From contig NZ_CP083590.1 of the NCBI RefSeq assembly GCF_020099395.1, forward strand, positions 5,146,001 to 5,210,000: a DNA stretch of 64,000 bases. The letters run 5' to 3'. The notes under the pieces are model-generated. The model saw only the letters and a list, made by a program, of their open reading frames with translations. It was not told the DNA's origin and did no database searches. Positions 46,175 through 54,902 of the stretch are shown here, in pieces; positions within the stretch are counted from its first letter, which is position 1; the number at the start of each line of letters is the position of its first letter. Made by a program: the position numbers and the translations under genes. This DNA is from Streptomyces mobaraensis. GTDB taxonomy: Bacteria > Actinomycetota > Actinomycetes > Streptomycetales > Streptomycetaceae.

Positions 46175-47191
46175 CTAGGGGAGGGTAACGACCGTCGCGG
46201 CGAACACGAGACCCGCCCCGAAGCCGATGAGCAGCGCGGTGTCGCCGCTCTTCGCCGCTCCGGTGGCCAGGAGGCGCTCCATGGCCAGCGGAATGGAGGC
46301 CGCCGAGGTGTTCCCGGTAGTCTCCACGTCCCGGGCGACCACGACATTCTCCGGCAGCTTCAGCGTTTTGACCATCGAGTCGATGATCCGCATGTTCGCC
46401 TGGTGCGGAATGAAGACGTCCAGGTCGTCGGCGGTGATGCCGGCCTCGTCCAGCGCCTGCTGGGCGATCTTCGCCATCTCGAAGACGGCCCAGCGGAACA
46501 CCGCCTGGCCCTCCTGCGTGATGGCCGGGAAGCGGACCTCAGTACGGACCTCGGAGCTCTCGCGGTAGACGTCCCACGGCAGGTTCTGCCGGATGGTCTC
46601 CGCCTTGTCGCCCTCCGAGCCCCACACCGTCGGGCCGATGGCCGGCTCCTGCGCGGGACCCACGACCACGGCACCGGCGCCGTCGCCGAACAGGAACGCG
46701 GTGGAACGGTCGTCGAGATCCGTCAGGTCCGACAGCCGCTCGACGCCGATGACCAGCACGTACTCGGCCGAGCCGTCCGTGACCAGGGCCTTGGCCATGG
46801 TCAGGCCGTAGCCGAAGCCCGCGCAGCCGGCGGAGATGTCGAAGGCGGCCGGCTTGCCGGCGCCGATGCGGTGGGCGATCTCGGTGGCGATGGCCGGGGT
46901 CTGCTTGAAGTGCGACACCGTCGAGACCAGCACGGCACCGATCTGCTCCGGGGCGATCCCGGCGGCGGCGATGGCCTTGCCCGCGGCCTCCACCGACATG
47001 GTGGCCACCGTCTCCTCGGGGCCGGCCCAGTGCCGGGTGGCGATCCCGGAGCGGGAACGGATCCACTCGTCCGACGAGTCGATGCGCTTGAGGATCTCCT
47101 CGTTGGGCACCACGCGCACCGGGCGGTAGCCGCCGACGCCCATGATGCGCGCGTACGGCGCGCCCTTGGAGGGCTTGATCTTGGCAGTCAT
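46175..47191 (-). CDS. fabH: Beta-ketoacyl-ACP synthase III
   Basis: A 338-residue starter condensing enzyme, joining acyl-CoA with malonyl-ACP. Triad: Cys123 in AGCAGFGYG, His in FIPHQANMRIID and Asn in TTGNTSAASIP. In Streptomyces it accepts branched starters such as isobutyryl-CoA. It begins 12 bases after fabD, so the two are cotranscribed. Confidence 0.95.
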   Translation of the reverse strand: MTAKIKPSKGAPYARIMGVGGYRPVRVVPNEEILKRIDSSDEWIRSRSGIATRHWAGPEETVATMSVEAAGKAIAAAGIAPEQIGAVLVSTVSHFKQTPAIATEIAHRIGAGKPAAFDISAGCAGFGYGLTMAKALVTDGSAEYVLVIGVERLSDLTDLDDRSTAFLFGDGAGAVVVGPAQEPAIGPTVWGSEGDKAETIRQNLPWDVYRESSEVRTEVRFPAITQEGQAVFRWAVFEMAKIAQQALDEAGITADDLDVFIPHQANMRIIDSMVKTLKLPENVVVARDVETTGNTSAASIPLAMERLLATGAAKSGDTALLIGFGAGLVFAATVVTLP

Positions 47192-47203
47192 GTCCGGGGC
47201 TCC

Positions 47204-48166
47204 TTACGCGGCCGAGGAATCGGCCGTGCTGTTGCCGTGTTCGGCGATCAGCTCGCGGGCGGCGTCCAGGTCGGCCGGCGTCTTGAGGGCCAGCGTCTTC
47301 ACACCCGGCAGGGCGCGCTTGGCGATGCCCGTCAGGGTGCCGCCGGGGGCCGCTTCGATGATCGCCGTGACGCCCAGCTCCTTGAAGGTCTCCATGCACA
47401 GGTCCCAGCGGACCGGGTTGGCCACCTGGCCGACCAGGCGCGCCACGACCTCGGCGCCGTCCGTCACCACCGCTCCGTCGCGGTTGGAGACGTAGCGGGT
47501 GCGCGGGCCGGCCGGCTCCAGCTCGCGGGCCGCGGCCTCCAGGACGGAGACCGCCGGGGCCATGTGCTCGGTGTGGAAGGCGCCCGCGACCTTCAGCGGC
47601 ACGACGCGGCGGGTGCCCTCGGGCTTGTCCGCGGCGAGCGCCGCCAGCTGTTCCATGGTACCGGCGGCGACGATCTGACCGGCGCCGTTGACGTTCGCCG
47701 GGGTCAGGCCGAGCTTCTCCAGATGCGGGAGGACGACGTCGGCCTCCCCGCCCAGCAGCGCCGACATGCCCGTCTCGGTGACGGCGGCGGCCTCGGCCAT
47801 CGCCAGGCCCCGCTTGCGGACGAGCAGCAGCGCGTCCCGCTCGGACAGCACGCCCGCCAGGGCGGCCGCGGCGAGCTCGCCGACGCTGTGCCCGGCGGTG
47901 GCGCCCACCAGCCGGGCGACGTCGTCGCCGGAGGGGAAGAGCTGACCCGCGGACACCAGCGCGGCGGCGACCAGCAGCGGCTGGGCGACGGCGGTGTCAC
48001 GGATCTCTTCCTCACCGGCGTCCGTGCCGTAGTGGACGAGGTCCAGGTCGATGGCCTCCGACCAGCCCCGCAGGCGGTCGGCGACACCGGGAAGGTCGAG
48101 CCAGGGGGTCAGGAAGCCGGGCGTCTGAGCGCCCTGGCCGGGAGCGACGAGTACGAGCACCCTCAC
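47204..48166 (-). CDS. fabD: Malonyl-CoA:ACP transacylase
   Basis: A 320-residue enzyme that loads malonyl groups on ACP for fatty acid and some polyketide synthases. Motifs are VLVAPGQGAQTPGFL at the start, the catalytic Ser in ATAGHSVGELAAAAL and the His in VAGAFHTEHM. GTG 48166 is used; GTG 48160, giving LVLVAPG, is also possible. It is the first gene of the FAS II unit, 92 bases after fasR. Confidence 0.95.
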   Translation of the reverse strand: MRVLVLVAPGQGAQTPGFLTPWLDLPGVADRLRGWSEAIDLDLVHYGTDAGEEEIRDTAVAQPLLVAAALVSAGQLFPSGDDVARLVGATAGHSVGELAAAALAGVLSERDALLLVRKRGLAMAEAAAVTETGMSALLGGEADVVLPHLEKLGLTPANVNGAGQIVAAGTMEQLAALAADKPEGTRRVVPLKVAGAFHTEHMAPAVSVLEAAARELEPAGPRTRYVSNRDGAVVTDGAEVVARLVGQVANPVRWDLCMETFKELGVTAIIEAAPGGTLTGIAKRALPGVKTLALKTPADLDAARELIAEHGNSTADSSAA

Positions 48167-48258
48167 ACTCTCTCTCGTGGACGGGTTCGGTCACCCGTGG
48201 GGACAGGGACGAAGAACCGTCAGGGGAATTGTCTGCGTTCCACAAAAGCCTACGGCTG

Positions 48259-49434
48259 TCACTCGGTGTCGGCCAGACGCCCCAGGATCAGCGCGATGCG
48301 GAGGGTGAAGGCCGAGCGCACATCGGAGGGTGACCATCCGGTGACGTCCGTCACACGTCGGAGCCGGTACCGCACGGTGTTTGGGTGGACGAACAGCATC
48401 CGCGCCGCGCCCTCCAGACTGCTCGCCTGCTCCAGGTAGACGCTCAGCGTCTCCAGCAGCGCCGAACCCGCCTCCTCCAGCGGTCTGTAGATCTCCTCCA
48501 CCAACTGCACCCGCGCCACAGGATCACCGGCCATCGCCCGCTCCGGCAGGAGATCGTCGGCGAGCACCGGCCGGGGGGCGTCCGGCCAGGCCGCGCACGC
48601 CTTCAGGCCCGCGGCGGCGGCCTGCGCGGAGCGGGTCGCCGCCAGCAGGTCGGGGACGACGGGACCGGCCACCACCGGCCCGGCGGCGAACGGCCCGATC
48701 AGCGCCTTCGCCGCCTGCAACGGGTTGTCGCTGCCCCCCGCGATCACCACCAGGCGGGTGCCCAGCACCCCCGTCAGCACCTGGAGCTTGGCGTGCCGGG
48801 ACGCCCGCCGGATGGCCTCCACGGTCAGCTCGCTGTCGCCGTTCGGCGCCGTCCCCAGCACCACCGCCACATGCGCCGGCGAGTTCCAGCCCAGCGCCGC
48901 GGCCCGGGACAGCACCCCCTCGTCCGCCTCGCCCGACAGCACGGCGTTGACCACCAGCGACTCCAGCCGCGCGTCCCAGGCGCCCCGCGCCTCGGCGGCC
49001 TGCGCGTACACCTGAGCGGTGGCGAAGGCGATCTCCCGGGCGTAGACGAGCAGCGCCTCCCGCAGCGCCGACTCGTCACCCGGCGCGGCGACCTCGTCGA
49101 TCGCCGACTCCATGACCTCGATCGTCGTCCGGACCATCTCCACGGTCTGGCGCAAAGTGATCGCCCGGGTCAGCTCCCGGGGCGCGGTCCCGAAGACGTC
49201 CGTACTGATCGCCTGCGGGGTCTCCGGATGCCGGAACCACTCCGTGAAGGCCGCGATACCGGCCTGGGCCACCAGCCCGATCCACGAACGGTTCTCCGGC
49301 GGCATCGCCCGGTACCACGGAAGCTGCGCGTCCATCCTGGCGATGGCGGCGGCGGCCAGGGTCCCGGACGACTTCTCCAGGTTGCGCAGGGTGGCGCTGT
49401 GCGGATGCGGTGGGTGAGCGGCGGATTCAGGCAC
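48259..49434 (-). CDS. fasR: PucR-type activator of fatty acid synthesis (FasR-like)
   Basis: A 391-residue regulator. The N-terminal half is helical (ARMDAQLPWYRAMPPENRSWIGLVAQAGI, typical of FasR), the middle resembles a GGDEF-like CdaR domain (VVVLGTAPNGDSEL...), and the C-terminus carries the PucR HTH_30: EQASSLEGAARMLFVHPNTVRYRLRRVTDVTGWSP. In S. coelicolor FasR activates the fab operon directly downstream; the arrangement here is the same. That binding at 48167-48258 controls fabD is inferred. The gene is divergent from pirin. Confidence 0.9.
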   Translation of the reverse strand: MPESAAHPPHPHSATLRNLEKSSGTLAAAAIARMDAQLPWYRAMPPENRSWIGLVAQAGIAAFTEWFRHPETPQAISTDVFGTAPRELTRAITLRQTVEMVRTTIEVMESAIDEVAAPGDESALREALLVYAREIAFATAQVYAQAAEARGAWDARLESLVVNAVLSGEADEGVLSRAAALGWNSPAHVAVVLGTAPNGDSELTVEAIRRASRHAKLQVLTGVLGTRLVVIAGGSDNPLQAAKALIGPFAAGPVVAGPVVPDLLAATRSAQAAAAGLKACAAWPDAPRPVLADDLLPERAMAGDPVARVQLVEEIYRPLEEAGSALLETLSVYLEQASSLEGAARMLFVHPNTVRYRLRRVTDVTGWSPSDVRSAFTLRIALILGRLADTE

Positions 49435-49491
49435 GGGGACAAGCCTGCCCTATTCGGGTGCGCCACGGGGCGGCCGGGCTACCGTAGCCCG

Positions 49492-50190
49492 ATGATCGAG
49501 CTGTGGCGGGCGGCGGAACGGTATCGCGGAGGGGACGCGGAGGCCGGCATCGTGACGCGGCACGCGTTCTCCTTCTCCGGTTTCTACGACCCCGACAACG
49601 TGCGCTTCGGCCCGCTGATCGCCTGCAACGAGGAGTCGCTCGCGCCGGGTGCGGGGTTCGACGAGCATCCGCACCGGGATGTGGAGATCGTCACGTGGGT
49701 GGTGGAGGGGGAGCTGACGCACGAGGACTCGGCCGGGCATGTCGTGACGGTCCGTCCTGGTGACGTGCAGTGGTTGAGTGCGGGGGCGGGGGTTCGGCAT
49801 GTGGAACGCAATGCTTCCGGGGTGCCGCTGCGGTTCGTTCAGATGTGGCTCGATCCGGTCGAGGGCGGTGGGGCGCCGGCGTACGAGGTGGCGCGTTCCG
49901 TGCGCGACGGGGTTGTGCTCGCGGTCCCGAACGCGGGGGCGGCGCTGCACGTCCTGCGGCCCCGAGCCGGTGAGCGGTGCGTCCTGCCTGCGGCGGAGTG
50001 GCTCTATGCGCATGTGGTGCGGGGGGTTGTGGGGCTGGGGGAGGAGGAGCTGATGGCGGGGGACTCGGCTCGGGTGCGGGGTGCTTCGGGGTTGGATGTG
50101 TTTGTGGTGGGGGGTGGGGCTGAGGTTTTGGTGTGGGTGCCCCTGACCCGCCCCTTCGCCGATTCCCGGGGAGAGCCCCGGACCCCCTGA
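49492..50190 (+). CDS. Pirin-family protein with a C-terminus run into a repeat
   Basis: A 232-residue bicupin. The metal site motif is in DEHPHRDVEIVTWVVEGELTHEDS, followed by GDVQWLSAGAGVRHVERN, as in pirins and quercetinase-like proteins. The second cupin is more diverged. From about codon 217 the protein is encoded by repeat copy D (VPLTRPFADSRGEPRTP), which is not family sequence, so the native stop seems to have been lost or moved. The 3' half uses unusual T- and G-rich codons. ATG 49492 has no clear ribosome site. Confidence 0.83.
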   Translation: MIELWRAAERYRGGDAEAGIVTRHAFSFSGFYDPDNVRFGPLIACNEESLAPGAGFDEHPHRDVEIVTWVVEGELTHEDSAGHVVTVRPGDVQWLSAGAGVRHVERNASGVPLRFVQMWLDPVEGGGAPAYEVARSVRDGVVLAVPNAGAALHVLRPRAGERCVLPAAEWLYAHVVRGVVGLGEEELMAGDSARVRGASGLDVFVVGGGAEVLVWVPLTRPFADSRGEPRTP

Positions 50191-50345
50191 AAAGCGGCTT
50201 CGCCGCTTTGTCCTCAAACTCCCCCAGAGGGGGGACCCCCAACGGGCTGGATATCGCGCCCGGGCGCGCACTCCAGCCCGTCCGGCGTTTGAGGACAACC
50301 GCGCGGAGCGCGGTTGCGGGGGCGCAGCCCCTGCAAGAAACGGCT
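50140..50345 (+). repeat. Intergenic palindromic element, copy D
   Basis: It contains GCCCCTGACCCGCCCCTTCG, CCGATTCCCGGGGAGAGC, AAGCGGCTTCGCCGCTTT, the TCCCCCAGAGGGGGGACCCC module in place of GCCGG at the apex (50219-50240), and the right arm CAGCCCGTCCGGCGTTTGAG with CGGTTGCGGGGGCGCAGCCC. It reaches the stop codon of the hydrolase gene (50344). The apex loop carries a GCGCCCGGGCGC palindrome. Confidence 0.85.
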
Positions 50346-51171
50346 ACTTCCCGCCCAACTCGGCCAGGACGGAGTCCGAAAGCGCCGGCCACACCTCCAC
50401 CGCCCACGCCCCGAAGTCCCGGTCCGTCAAGGCGACGCATGCCGCCCCCGCCTCCGGGTCGACCCACAGGAACGTCCCGGACTGCCCGAAGTGGCCGTAC
50501 GTACGAGGCGAGTTGAGCGAGCCCGTCCAGTGCGGCGACTTGCCGTCCCGCAACTCGAAGCCCAACCCCCAGTCGTTGGGCCGCTGGTGGCCGTACCCGG
50601 GCAGTACGCCGGTGACGCCGGGGAAGACGACCGTCGTCGCCTCGGCCAGCGTTTCGCGCGAGAGCAGCCGCGGTGCCTGCAACTCCGCGGCGAAGCGGAC
50701 GAGGTCGTCCACCGTCGAGACGCCGTCCTTGGCGGGGGAGCCGGGGAGGCCGGTGGCGGTCATGCCGAGGGGTTCCAGGACCGCCTGGCGGAGGTACTCG
50801 GCGAACGGGATGTCCGTCGCCTTGGCGATGTGGTCGCCGAGGACCTCGAAGCCGGCGTTGGAGTAGAGCCGCCGGGTGCCGGGCTCGGCCGCCGGGCGGT
50901 GCTCGTCGAAGGCCAGTCCTGAGGTGTGGGCGAGGAGGTGACGGACCGTGGAGCCGGCCGGCCCGGCGGGCTCGTCGAGTTCGACCGCGCCCTCCTCGAC
51001 GGCGATGAGCGCGGCGTAGGCGGCGAGCGGTTTGGTGACCGAGGCCAGGGCGAAGCGGTGCGCGGTCGGTCCGTGCGTCCCGGCCACCGTCCCGTCGGCC
51101 CGTACGACGGCCGCCGCGGCGGTCGGCACCGGCCAGTTCTCGATCTTCCGCAGGCTCTGCAGGCTCTCCAT
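50344..51171 (-). CDS. Serine beta-lactamase-like hydrolase
   Basis: A 275-residue enzyme of the class C/esterase group. Motifs are the SxxK nucleophile in LASVTKPLAAYAAL, the YSN triplet in RRLYSNAGFEVLG and the third motif HFGQSGTFLWVD. There is no signal peptide, so it probably acts inside the cell as an esterase rather than on the cell wall. It is convergent with pirin, and its stop abuts repeat copy D. ATG 51171 lacks a strong ribosome site. Confidence 0.87.
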   Translation of the reverse strand: MESLQSLRKIENWPVPTAAAAVVRADGTVAGTHGPTAHRFALASVTKPLAAYAALIAVEEGAVELDEPAGPAGSTVRHLLAHTSGLAFDEHRPAAEPGTRRLYSNAGFEVLGDHIAKATDIPFAEYLRQAVLEPLGMTATGLPGSPAKDGVSTVDDLVRFAAELQAPRLLSRETLAEATTVVFPGVTGVLPGYGHQRPNDWGLGFELRDGKSPHWTGSLNSPRTYGHFGQSGTFLWVDPEAGAACVALTDRDFGAWAVEVWPALSDSVLAELGGK

Positions 51172-51311
51172 GGGACGAGCCTAACCCGCTCCGCCGGTCC
51201 AAGATTCCGTCAAGGATCCGGGGGTGCGGAGTGCGGCGCACCGCTTCGGCGTTGCCCAGGAGTGAACAGGGTGCCGGAAGGGACCGCCGGGACACGAGGG
51301 GGAGACACCGT

Positions 51312-51791
51312 ATGACCGTCATGGATACCGCACCGGCGGGAGGACCGGTCGAGACCGGGCGCCGCGTCCGGGGCGCCGGCCGCGGCCGGTACACGATCGG
51401 CGAGGTGGCCGCGTACACCGGACTGTCCGCCCACACCCTGCGCTGGTACGAGCGGATCGGCCTGATGCCGCACGTCGACCGCTCCCACACCGGCCAGCGC
51501 CGCTACACCGACCGCGACCTCGACTGGCTCGACCTGGTCGGCAAGCTGCGGCTGACCGGGATGCCGGTGGCGGACATGGTCCGTTACGCCGAACTCGTCC
51601 GCGAGGGCGAGGCGACGGTCGCCGAGCGCGAACGGCTGCTGAGCGCGCACCGCGCGGACGTCCGGCGGCGGATGGCCGAGCTCAGGAGCACGCTCGACGT
51701 CCTCGACCACAAGATCGACCGGTACGCGGAGGCCCGGCGGGCCAACGAGGAGCGCTACGCCGCCCCCGGCTTCACCAGGCCCGACTCATAG
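51312..51791 (+). CDS. MerR-family regulator
   Basis: A 159-residue activator or repressor. The MerR HTH runs YTIGEVAAYTGLSAHTLRWYERIGLMPHVDRSHTGQRRYTDRDLDWL, followed by a dimer helix ending RRMAELRSTLDVLDHKIDRYAE. No conserved Cys is present, so metal sensing is unlikely. Such proteins often regulate aldo/keto reductases or MDR exporters. Target unknown. The 3' end overlaps the response-regulator gene on the other strand by 37 bases. ATG 51312. Confidence 0.9.
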   Translation: MTVMDTAPAGGPVETGRRVRGAGRGRYTIGEVAAYTGLSAHTLRWYERIGLMPHVDRSHTGQRRYTDRDLDWLDLVGKLRLTGMPVADMVRYAELVREGEATVAERERLLSAHRADVRRRMAELRSTLDVLDHKIDRYAEARRANEERYAAPGFTRPDS

Positions 51792-52432
51792 GCGAAGATC
51801 ACCGCCTGGGCCCGGTCGCGCAGCCCCAGCTTGGCCAGCACCCGCCCGATGTGCGTCTTCACCGTCTGCTCCGCCAGCACCAGCGAGCCGGCGATCTCCT
51901 GGTTGGACAGCCCGCGGGCGATCAGCTCCAGCACCTCCGTCTCACGCGGCGTCAGGCCCTTCAGCCGCAGTGAGCGGTCCCGGCGCGGGGCGGGCCGCTG
52001 CCGGGCGAAGTCCGCGATGAGGCGGCGCGTCACCGACGGCGCGAGCAGCGCCTCGCCGGCCGCCACCACGCGGACCGCCGAGATGAGGTCGGCCGGCGGG
52101 GCGTCCTTGAGGAGGAAGCCGGAGGCGCCGGCGCGCAGCGCCTCGTAGACGTAGTCGTCCACGTCGAAGGTGGTCAGCATCAGCACCTTGGGGCGGTGGA
52201 CGACGCCGGCCGGGGGATCGAGGAGGCGGCGGGCCGCCTCCAGGCCGTCCATCTCCGGCATGCGGACGTCCATCAGCACCACGTCCGGGTGGACGGTGCG
52301 GCTCAGCTCCACGCCCCGGACGCCGTCGGGGGCGTCCCCGACGACGTCGATGTCGGGCTGGGCGGCGAGCAGGGCGGCGAAGCCCGCCCGCACCATCGCC
52401 TGGTCGTCGACGATGATCACCTTGATGGTCAT
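51755..52432 (-). CDS. NarL/FixJ-type response regulator
   Basis: A 225-residue regulator. The receiver domain has the phosphoacceptor Asp55 (VVLMDVRMPEMDG), the DD pair at 9-10 and the Lys in GFLLKDAPP. The LuxR HTH is LTPRETEVLELIARGLSNQEIAGSLVLAEQTVKTHIGRVLAKLGLRDRAQAV. Its ATG overlaps the kinase stop by four bases, so the pair is coupled. Target genes are unknown; the 3' overlap with the MerR gene may link the two. Confidence 0.94.
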   Translation of the reverse strand: MTIKVIIVDDQAMVRAGFAALLAAQPDIDVVGDAPDGVRGVELSRTVHPDVVLMDVRMPEMDGLEAARRLLDPPAGVVHRPKVLMLTTFDVDDYVYEALRAGASGFLLKDAPPADLISAVRVVAAGEALLAPSVTRRLIADFARQRPAPRRDRSLRLKGLTPRETEVLELIARGLSNQEIAGSLVLAEQTVKTHIGRVLAKLGLRDRAQAVIFAYESGLVKPGAA

Positions 52433-53670
52433 GCGGCCGGGGGTTCCTTGTCTGTCGGCGCTGTCGGTTCGGTGACGGGGTCCAGGGCCTCCGCCGCGTA
52501 CGGCAGTCGGGCCGCCACCCGGAAGCCGCCGTCCGGCAGGGGACCGGTGTCGAGGGTGCCGCCGACCAGGCGGACACGCTCGCGCATGCCCACCAGGCCG
52601 TGGCCGGTGCCGGTGGTCTCCAGCGGGACGTGCGGGCGGCCGGCGGGGGCGTTGACGACGAGGACGGTCAGCCCGTCGGCGTCCGCCGCGACCGAGACGC
52701 GGGTGACGGCGCCCGGCGCGTGCCGCACGGCGTTGGCCAGGGCCTCCTGGACGATGCGGTACGCGGACAGGTCCACGGCCTGGGGGAGCGCCTCCGGTGC
52801 CGCTTCCCTGTCGAGCGTGAGCTCGACCGGCTGACCGGCCCGTACCGTCGCCTCGACCAGCTGCCCGATCCGGTCCACCCCGGGCTGCGGGGTCCGCTCC
52901 CCGCCGCCCTGTCCGGCGTCCTCGCTGCGCAGCACGCCCAGCAGCCGGCGCATCTCGCTCAGCGACTCGCGCGCGGTCGCGGCGATCGTGCCGAACTCCT
53001 CGGTGGCCTCCGGCGGCAGGCCCGCGATGCGGTACGGCGCGCTGTCCGCCTGCACGGTGATCACCGACATGTGGTGGGCGACGACGTCGTGCAGCTCGCG
53101 GGCGATCCGCGCGCGCTCCTCCAGCAGCGTGCGGCGGGCCCGCTCGGCCTCGCTGATCGTCGCCTGCTCGTCGAGGGCGCGCTCGGCCCGCTTGCTCCTC
53201 TGCAACGCCGCGCCGAGCAGCAGCAGGGTGCCGCCGAGCAGCGACACGATCAGCCAGCTGCCGTTGCTGCGCCGCGGGTCGGCCGCGTCGAAGCCGTAGC
53301 TCAGGGCCGTGTAGACGGCCCAGACCGCCAGCATCGTGCGGGCGCGGGCCCGCAGGCCCAGGAAGAACAGCATCGGGAGGAAGGCGATGAGGAGGGTGGG
53401 GGGCCAGGGCCAGACGCCGTGCGGCGAGGCCCCCGGGGGGATGGTGAGGGCGCAGGCGGTGCCTGTGGTGAGCGTGATCGTCCAGGCGAGGAGGGGTTTG
53501 CGGACGGAGAGGAGGAGGGGGCCCGTTTCGAGTACGGCGTAGATCAGGGCGAGGCCGGGGTGCACGCCGTAGTCGTTCGGGAGGATCGTGGCCGTGACCG
53601 GGAGGAGGATCGCGGTGAGGAGGGCTGTGAAGGCGTGGGGGAGGCGGTGGCGGAGTGAGGCTTTGGGCAT
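52429..53670 (-). CDS. NarL-type sensor histidine kinase
   Basis: A 413-residue membrane kinase. Four or five helices occupy residues 10-150. The HisKA_3 dimer helix carries the phospho-His in ARIARELHDVVAHHMSVI, and the ATPase part has YRIVQEALANAVRHAPGA, followed by GTGHGLVGMRERVRLVGG. The extracellular loops are short, so it may sense membrane stress or a membrane-bound ligand. ATG 53670 gives PKASLRHRLP; the frame continues into repeat copy E without family sequence. The partner regulator follows with a 4-base overlap. Confidence 0.92.
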   Translation of the reverse strand: MPKASLRHRLPHAFTALLTAILLPVTATILPNDYGVHPGLALIYAVLETGPLLLSVRKPLLAWTITLTTGTACALTIPPGASPHGVWPWPPTLLIAFLPMLFFLGLRARARTMLAVWAVYTALSYGFDAADPRRSNGSWLIVSLLGGTLLLLGAALQRSKRAERALDEQATISEAERARRTLLEERARIARELHDVVAHHMSVITVQADSAPYRIAGLPPEATEEFGTIAATARESLSEMRRLLGVLRSEDAGQGGGERTPQPGVDRIGQLVEATVRAGQPVELTLDREAAPEALPQAVDLSAYRIVQEALANAVRHAPGAVTRVSVAADADGLTVLVVNAPAGRPHVPLETTGTGHGLVGMRERVRLVGGTLDTGPLPDGGFRVAARLPYAAEALDPVTEPTAPTDKEPPAA

Positions 53671-53700
53671 GGCTCGCTCAGGGTAAGGGGAGGCGGGTGG

Positions 53701-53957
53701 GGCGCCTGCGGCGGGCTGTGCCCCGGTCCCTCCCCCAGAGGGGGGACCCCCACCTTCGCCGATTCCCGGAGGCAAGCCCCCGGACCCCCCAAACCGCGCT
53801 CCGCGCGGTTGTCCTCAAACGCCGGACGGGCTGGATAGTGCGCCCGGGCGCACCACTCAGCCCGTCCGGCGTTTGAGGACCTCGCGGCGAAGCCGCGATA
53901 TCGGGGTGCGGGACCTCCCGCAGAAACGGTGAAGGGGCGGGACCGGGGCACCACCCG
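53701..53957 (+). repeat. Intergenic palindromic element, copy E (longest)
   Basis: Left arm GGCGCCTGCGGCGGGCTGTG is shared with copy A, followed by CCCCGGTCCCTCCCCCAGAG and ACCTTCGCCGATTCCCGGAG. GTCCTCAAACGCCGGACGGG faces CAGCCCGTCCGGCGTTTGAG GAC across a loop that holds TGCGCCCGGGCGCA. The right arm ends GAAACGGTGAAGGGGCGGGA then CCGGGGCACC. It separates two codirectional minus-strand genes. Confidence 0.9.
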
Positions 53958-53970
53958 CCCGGAGGGCTCC

Positions 53971-54840
53971 CTAAAGCTCCGCCAGCAACTCCGCCTTCTT
54001 CGCGCTGAATTCGTCATCCGTCAGCAACCCCGCCGAATGCAGATCCCCAAGGTGCCGGATCCGGTCCGCGATCGCGCCGGGATCCGGCCGCGCGGCGGGG
54101 GCCGGAGACGGAGACGGCGCCACCGGCACGGGAGAGGACGCGCGCACCGACTGGAGAACCGCCGCCGCGAACGGCAACGACTCGTGCACCGGCCCGTACC
54201 CCATCCCGAACACCACCGACGCCGGGTCCTGGTCCGCCTGCCCGGGCGCGGGCCGTTCGGGGTCGCGGAGGACGAGGCGGAGGTGGCCGCCCATGAGGTC
54301 GGGGGAGCGCCATTGGACGTCGGCGAGTTCGCCTACGGCGAAGCGCTGGTCGCCGGCCTTCCACTTGGCGGAGGTGGCGCCGGACCAGAACCAGCGGAAG
54401 GCGACGGTCCGGCCGTCGAAGGTGGCCCGGCCGTCGTACGCCTTGAAGGAGCGCGGCGGCTCGGGGGCGGTGACGAGGGGGTGTTCCGCGGGTTCGGCCG
54501 CGTCGGGGCCGAGCGCGGTGCGTATCTCCTCGGCGTAGTACTCGGCGAGGGTGGCCCGCTCGGCGGGCAGGACCAGCCGGTACGGGTCGGTGCCCTCCTT
54601 GAGCTGGCCGTCGGCGGCGTCCATCAGCGGATCGGCGCCGGGCCGGGGCACGGCGCGCAGCACCACCGTGCCGCGTCTGCCCGGCATGTGTTCGACCGCC
54701 GCGAGCGCCTCGTAGGGGATGCGCCGTTCACCGAGCGCCTGGAGCAGCTTCGGTGTCCGGATCCCCCGTTCGAAGCGGATGAGCACGGAGTCGGTGTCGA
54801 ACTCCCAGACGGTGTGGAAACCGGCCAGCACATCACCCAT
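53971..54840 (-). CDS. DUF4429 and SHOCT domain protein
   Basis: A 289-residue protein. Two PH-like DUF4429 halves are visible: FDTDSVLIRFERGIRTPKLLQALGERRIPYEALAAVE (residues 10-50) and AYDGRATFDGRTVAFRWFWSGATSAKWKAGDQRFAVGELADVQW (about 150-190). An Ala/Pro-rich linker leads to a C-terminal SHOCT motif, IADRIRHLGDLHSAGLLTDDEFSAKKAELLAEL. Streptomyces have several paralogs and their role is unknown; the SHOCT helix pair likely mediates oligomerisation. ATG 54840 starts MGDVLAGFH; ATG 54849 is an alternative. Confidence 0.83.
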   Translation of the reverse strand: MGDVLAGFHTVWEFDTDSVLIRFERGIRTPKLLQALGERRIPYEALAAVEHMPGRRGTVVLRAVPRPGADPLMDAADGQLKEGTDPYRLVLPAERATLAEYYAEEIRTALGPDAAEPAEHPLVTAPEPPRSFKAYDGRATFDGRTVAFRWFWSGATSAKWKAGDQRFAVGELADVQWRSPDLMGGHLRLVLRDPERPAPGQADQDPASVVFGMGYGPVHESLPFAAAVLQSVRASSPVPVAPSPSPAPAARPDPGAIADRIRHLGDLHSAGLLTDDEFSAKKAELLAEL

Positions 54841-54902
54841 GCGGGTCATCGTATGCGGCGCCCGCCCGCGCGTCCCCCCTCCGGAGCTACGCGCGTCATG
54901 CG

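Noticed and set aside
45539..48439. 966-residue open frame antisense to the fab genes
   Set aside because: Low-complexity composition and no family features; fabD, fabH, acpP and fabF on the other strand are unmistakable.
53671..53775. 35-residue N-terminal extension of the histidine kinase
   Set aside because: It translates repeat copy E, is Gly/Pro-rich, and the family sequence begins at ATG 53670.
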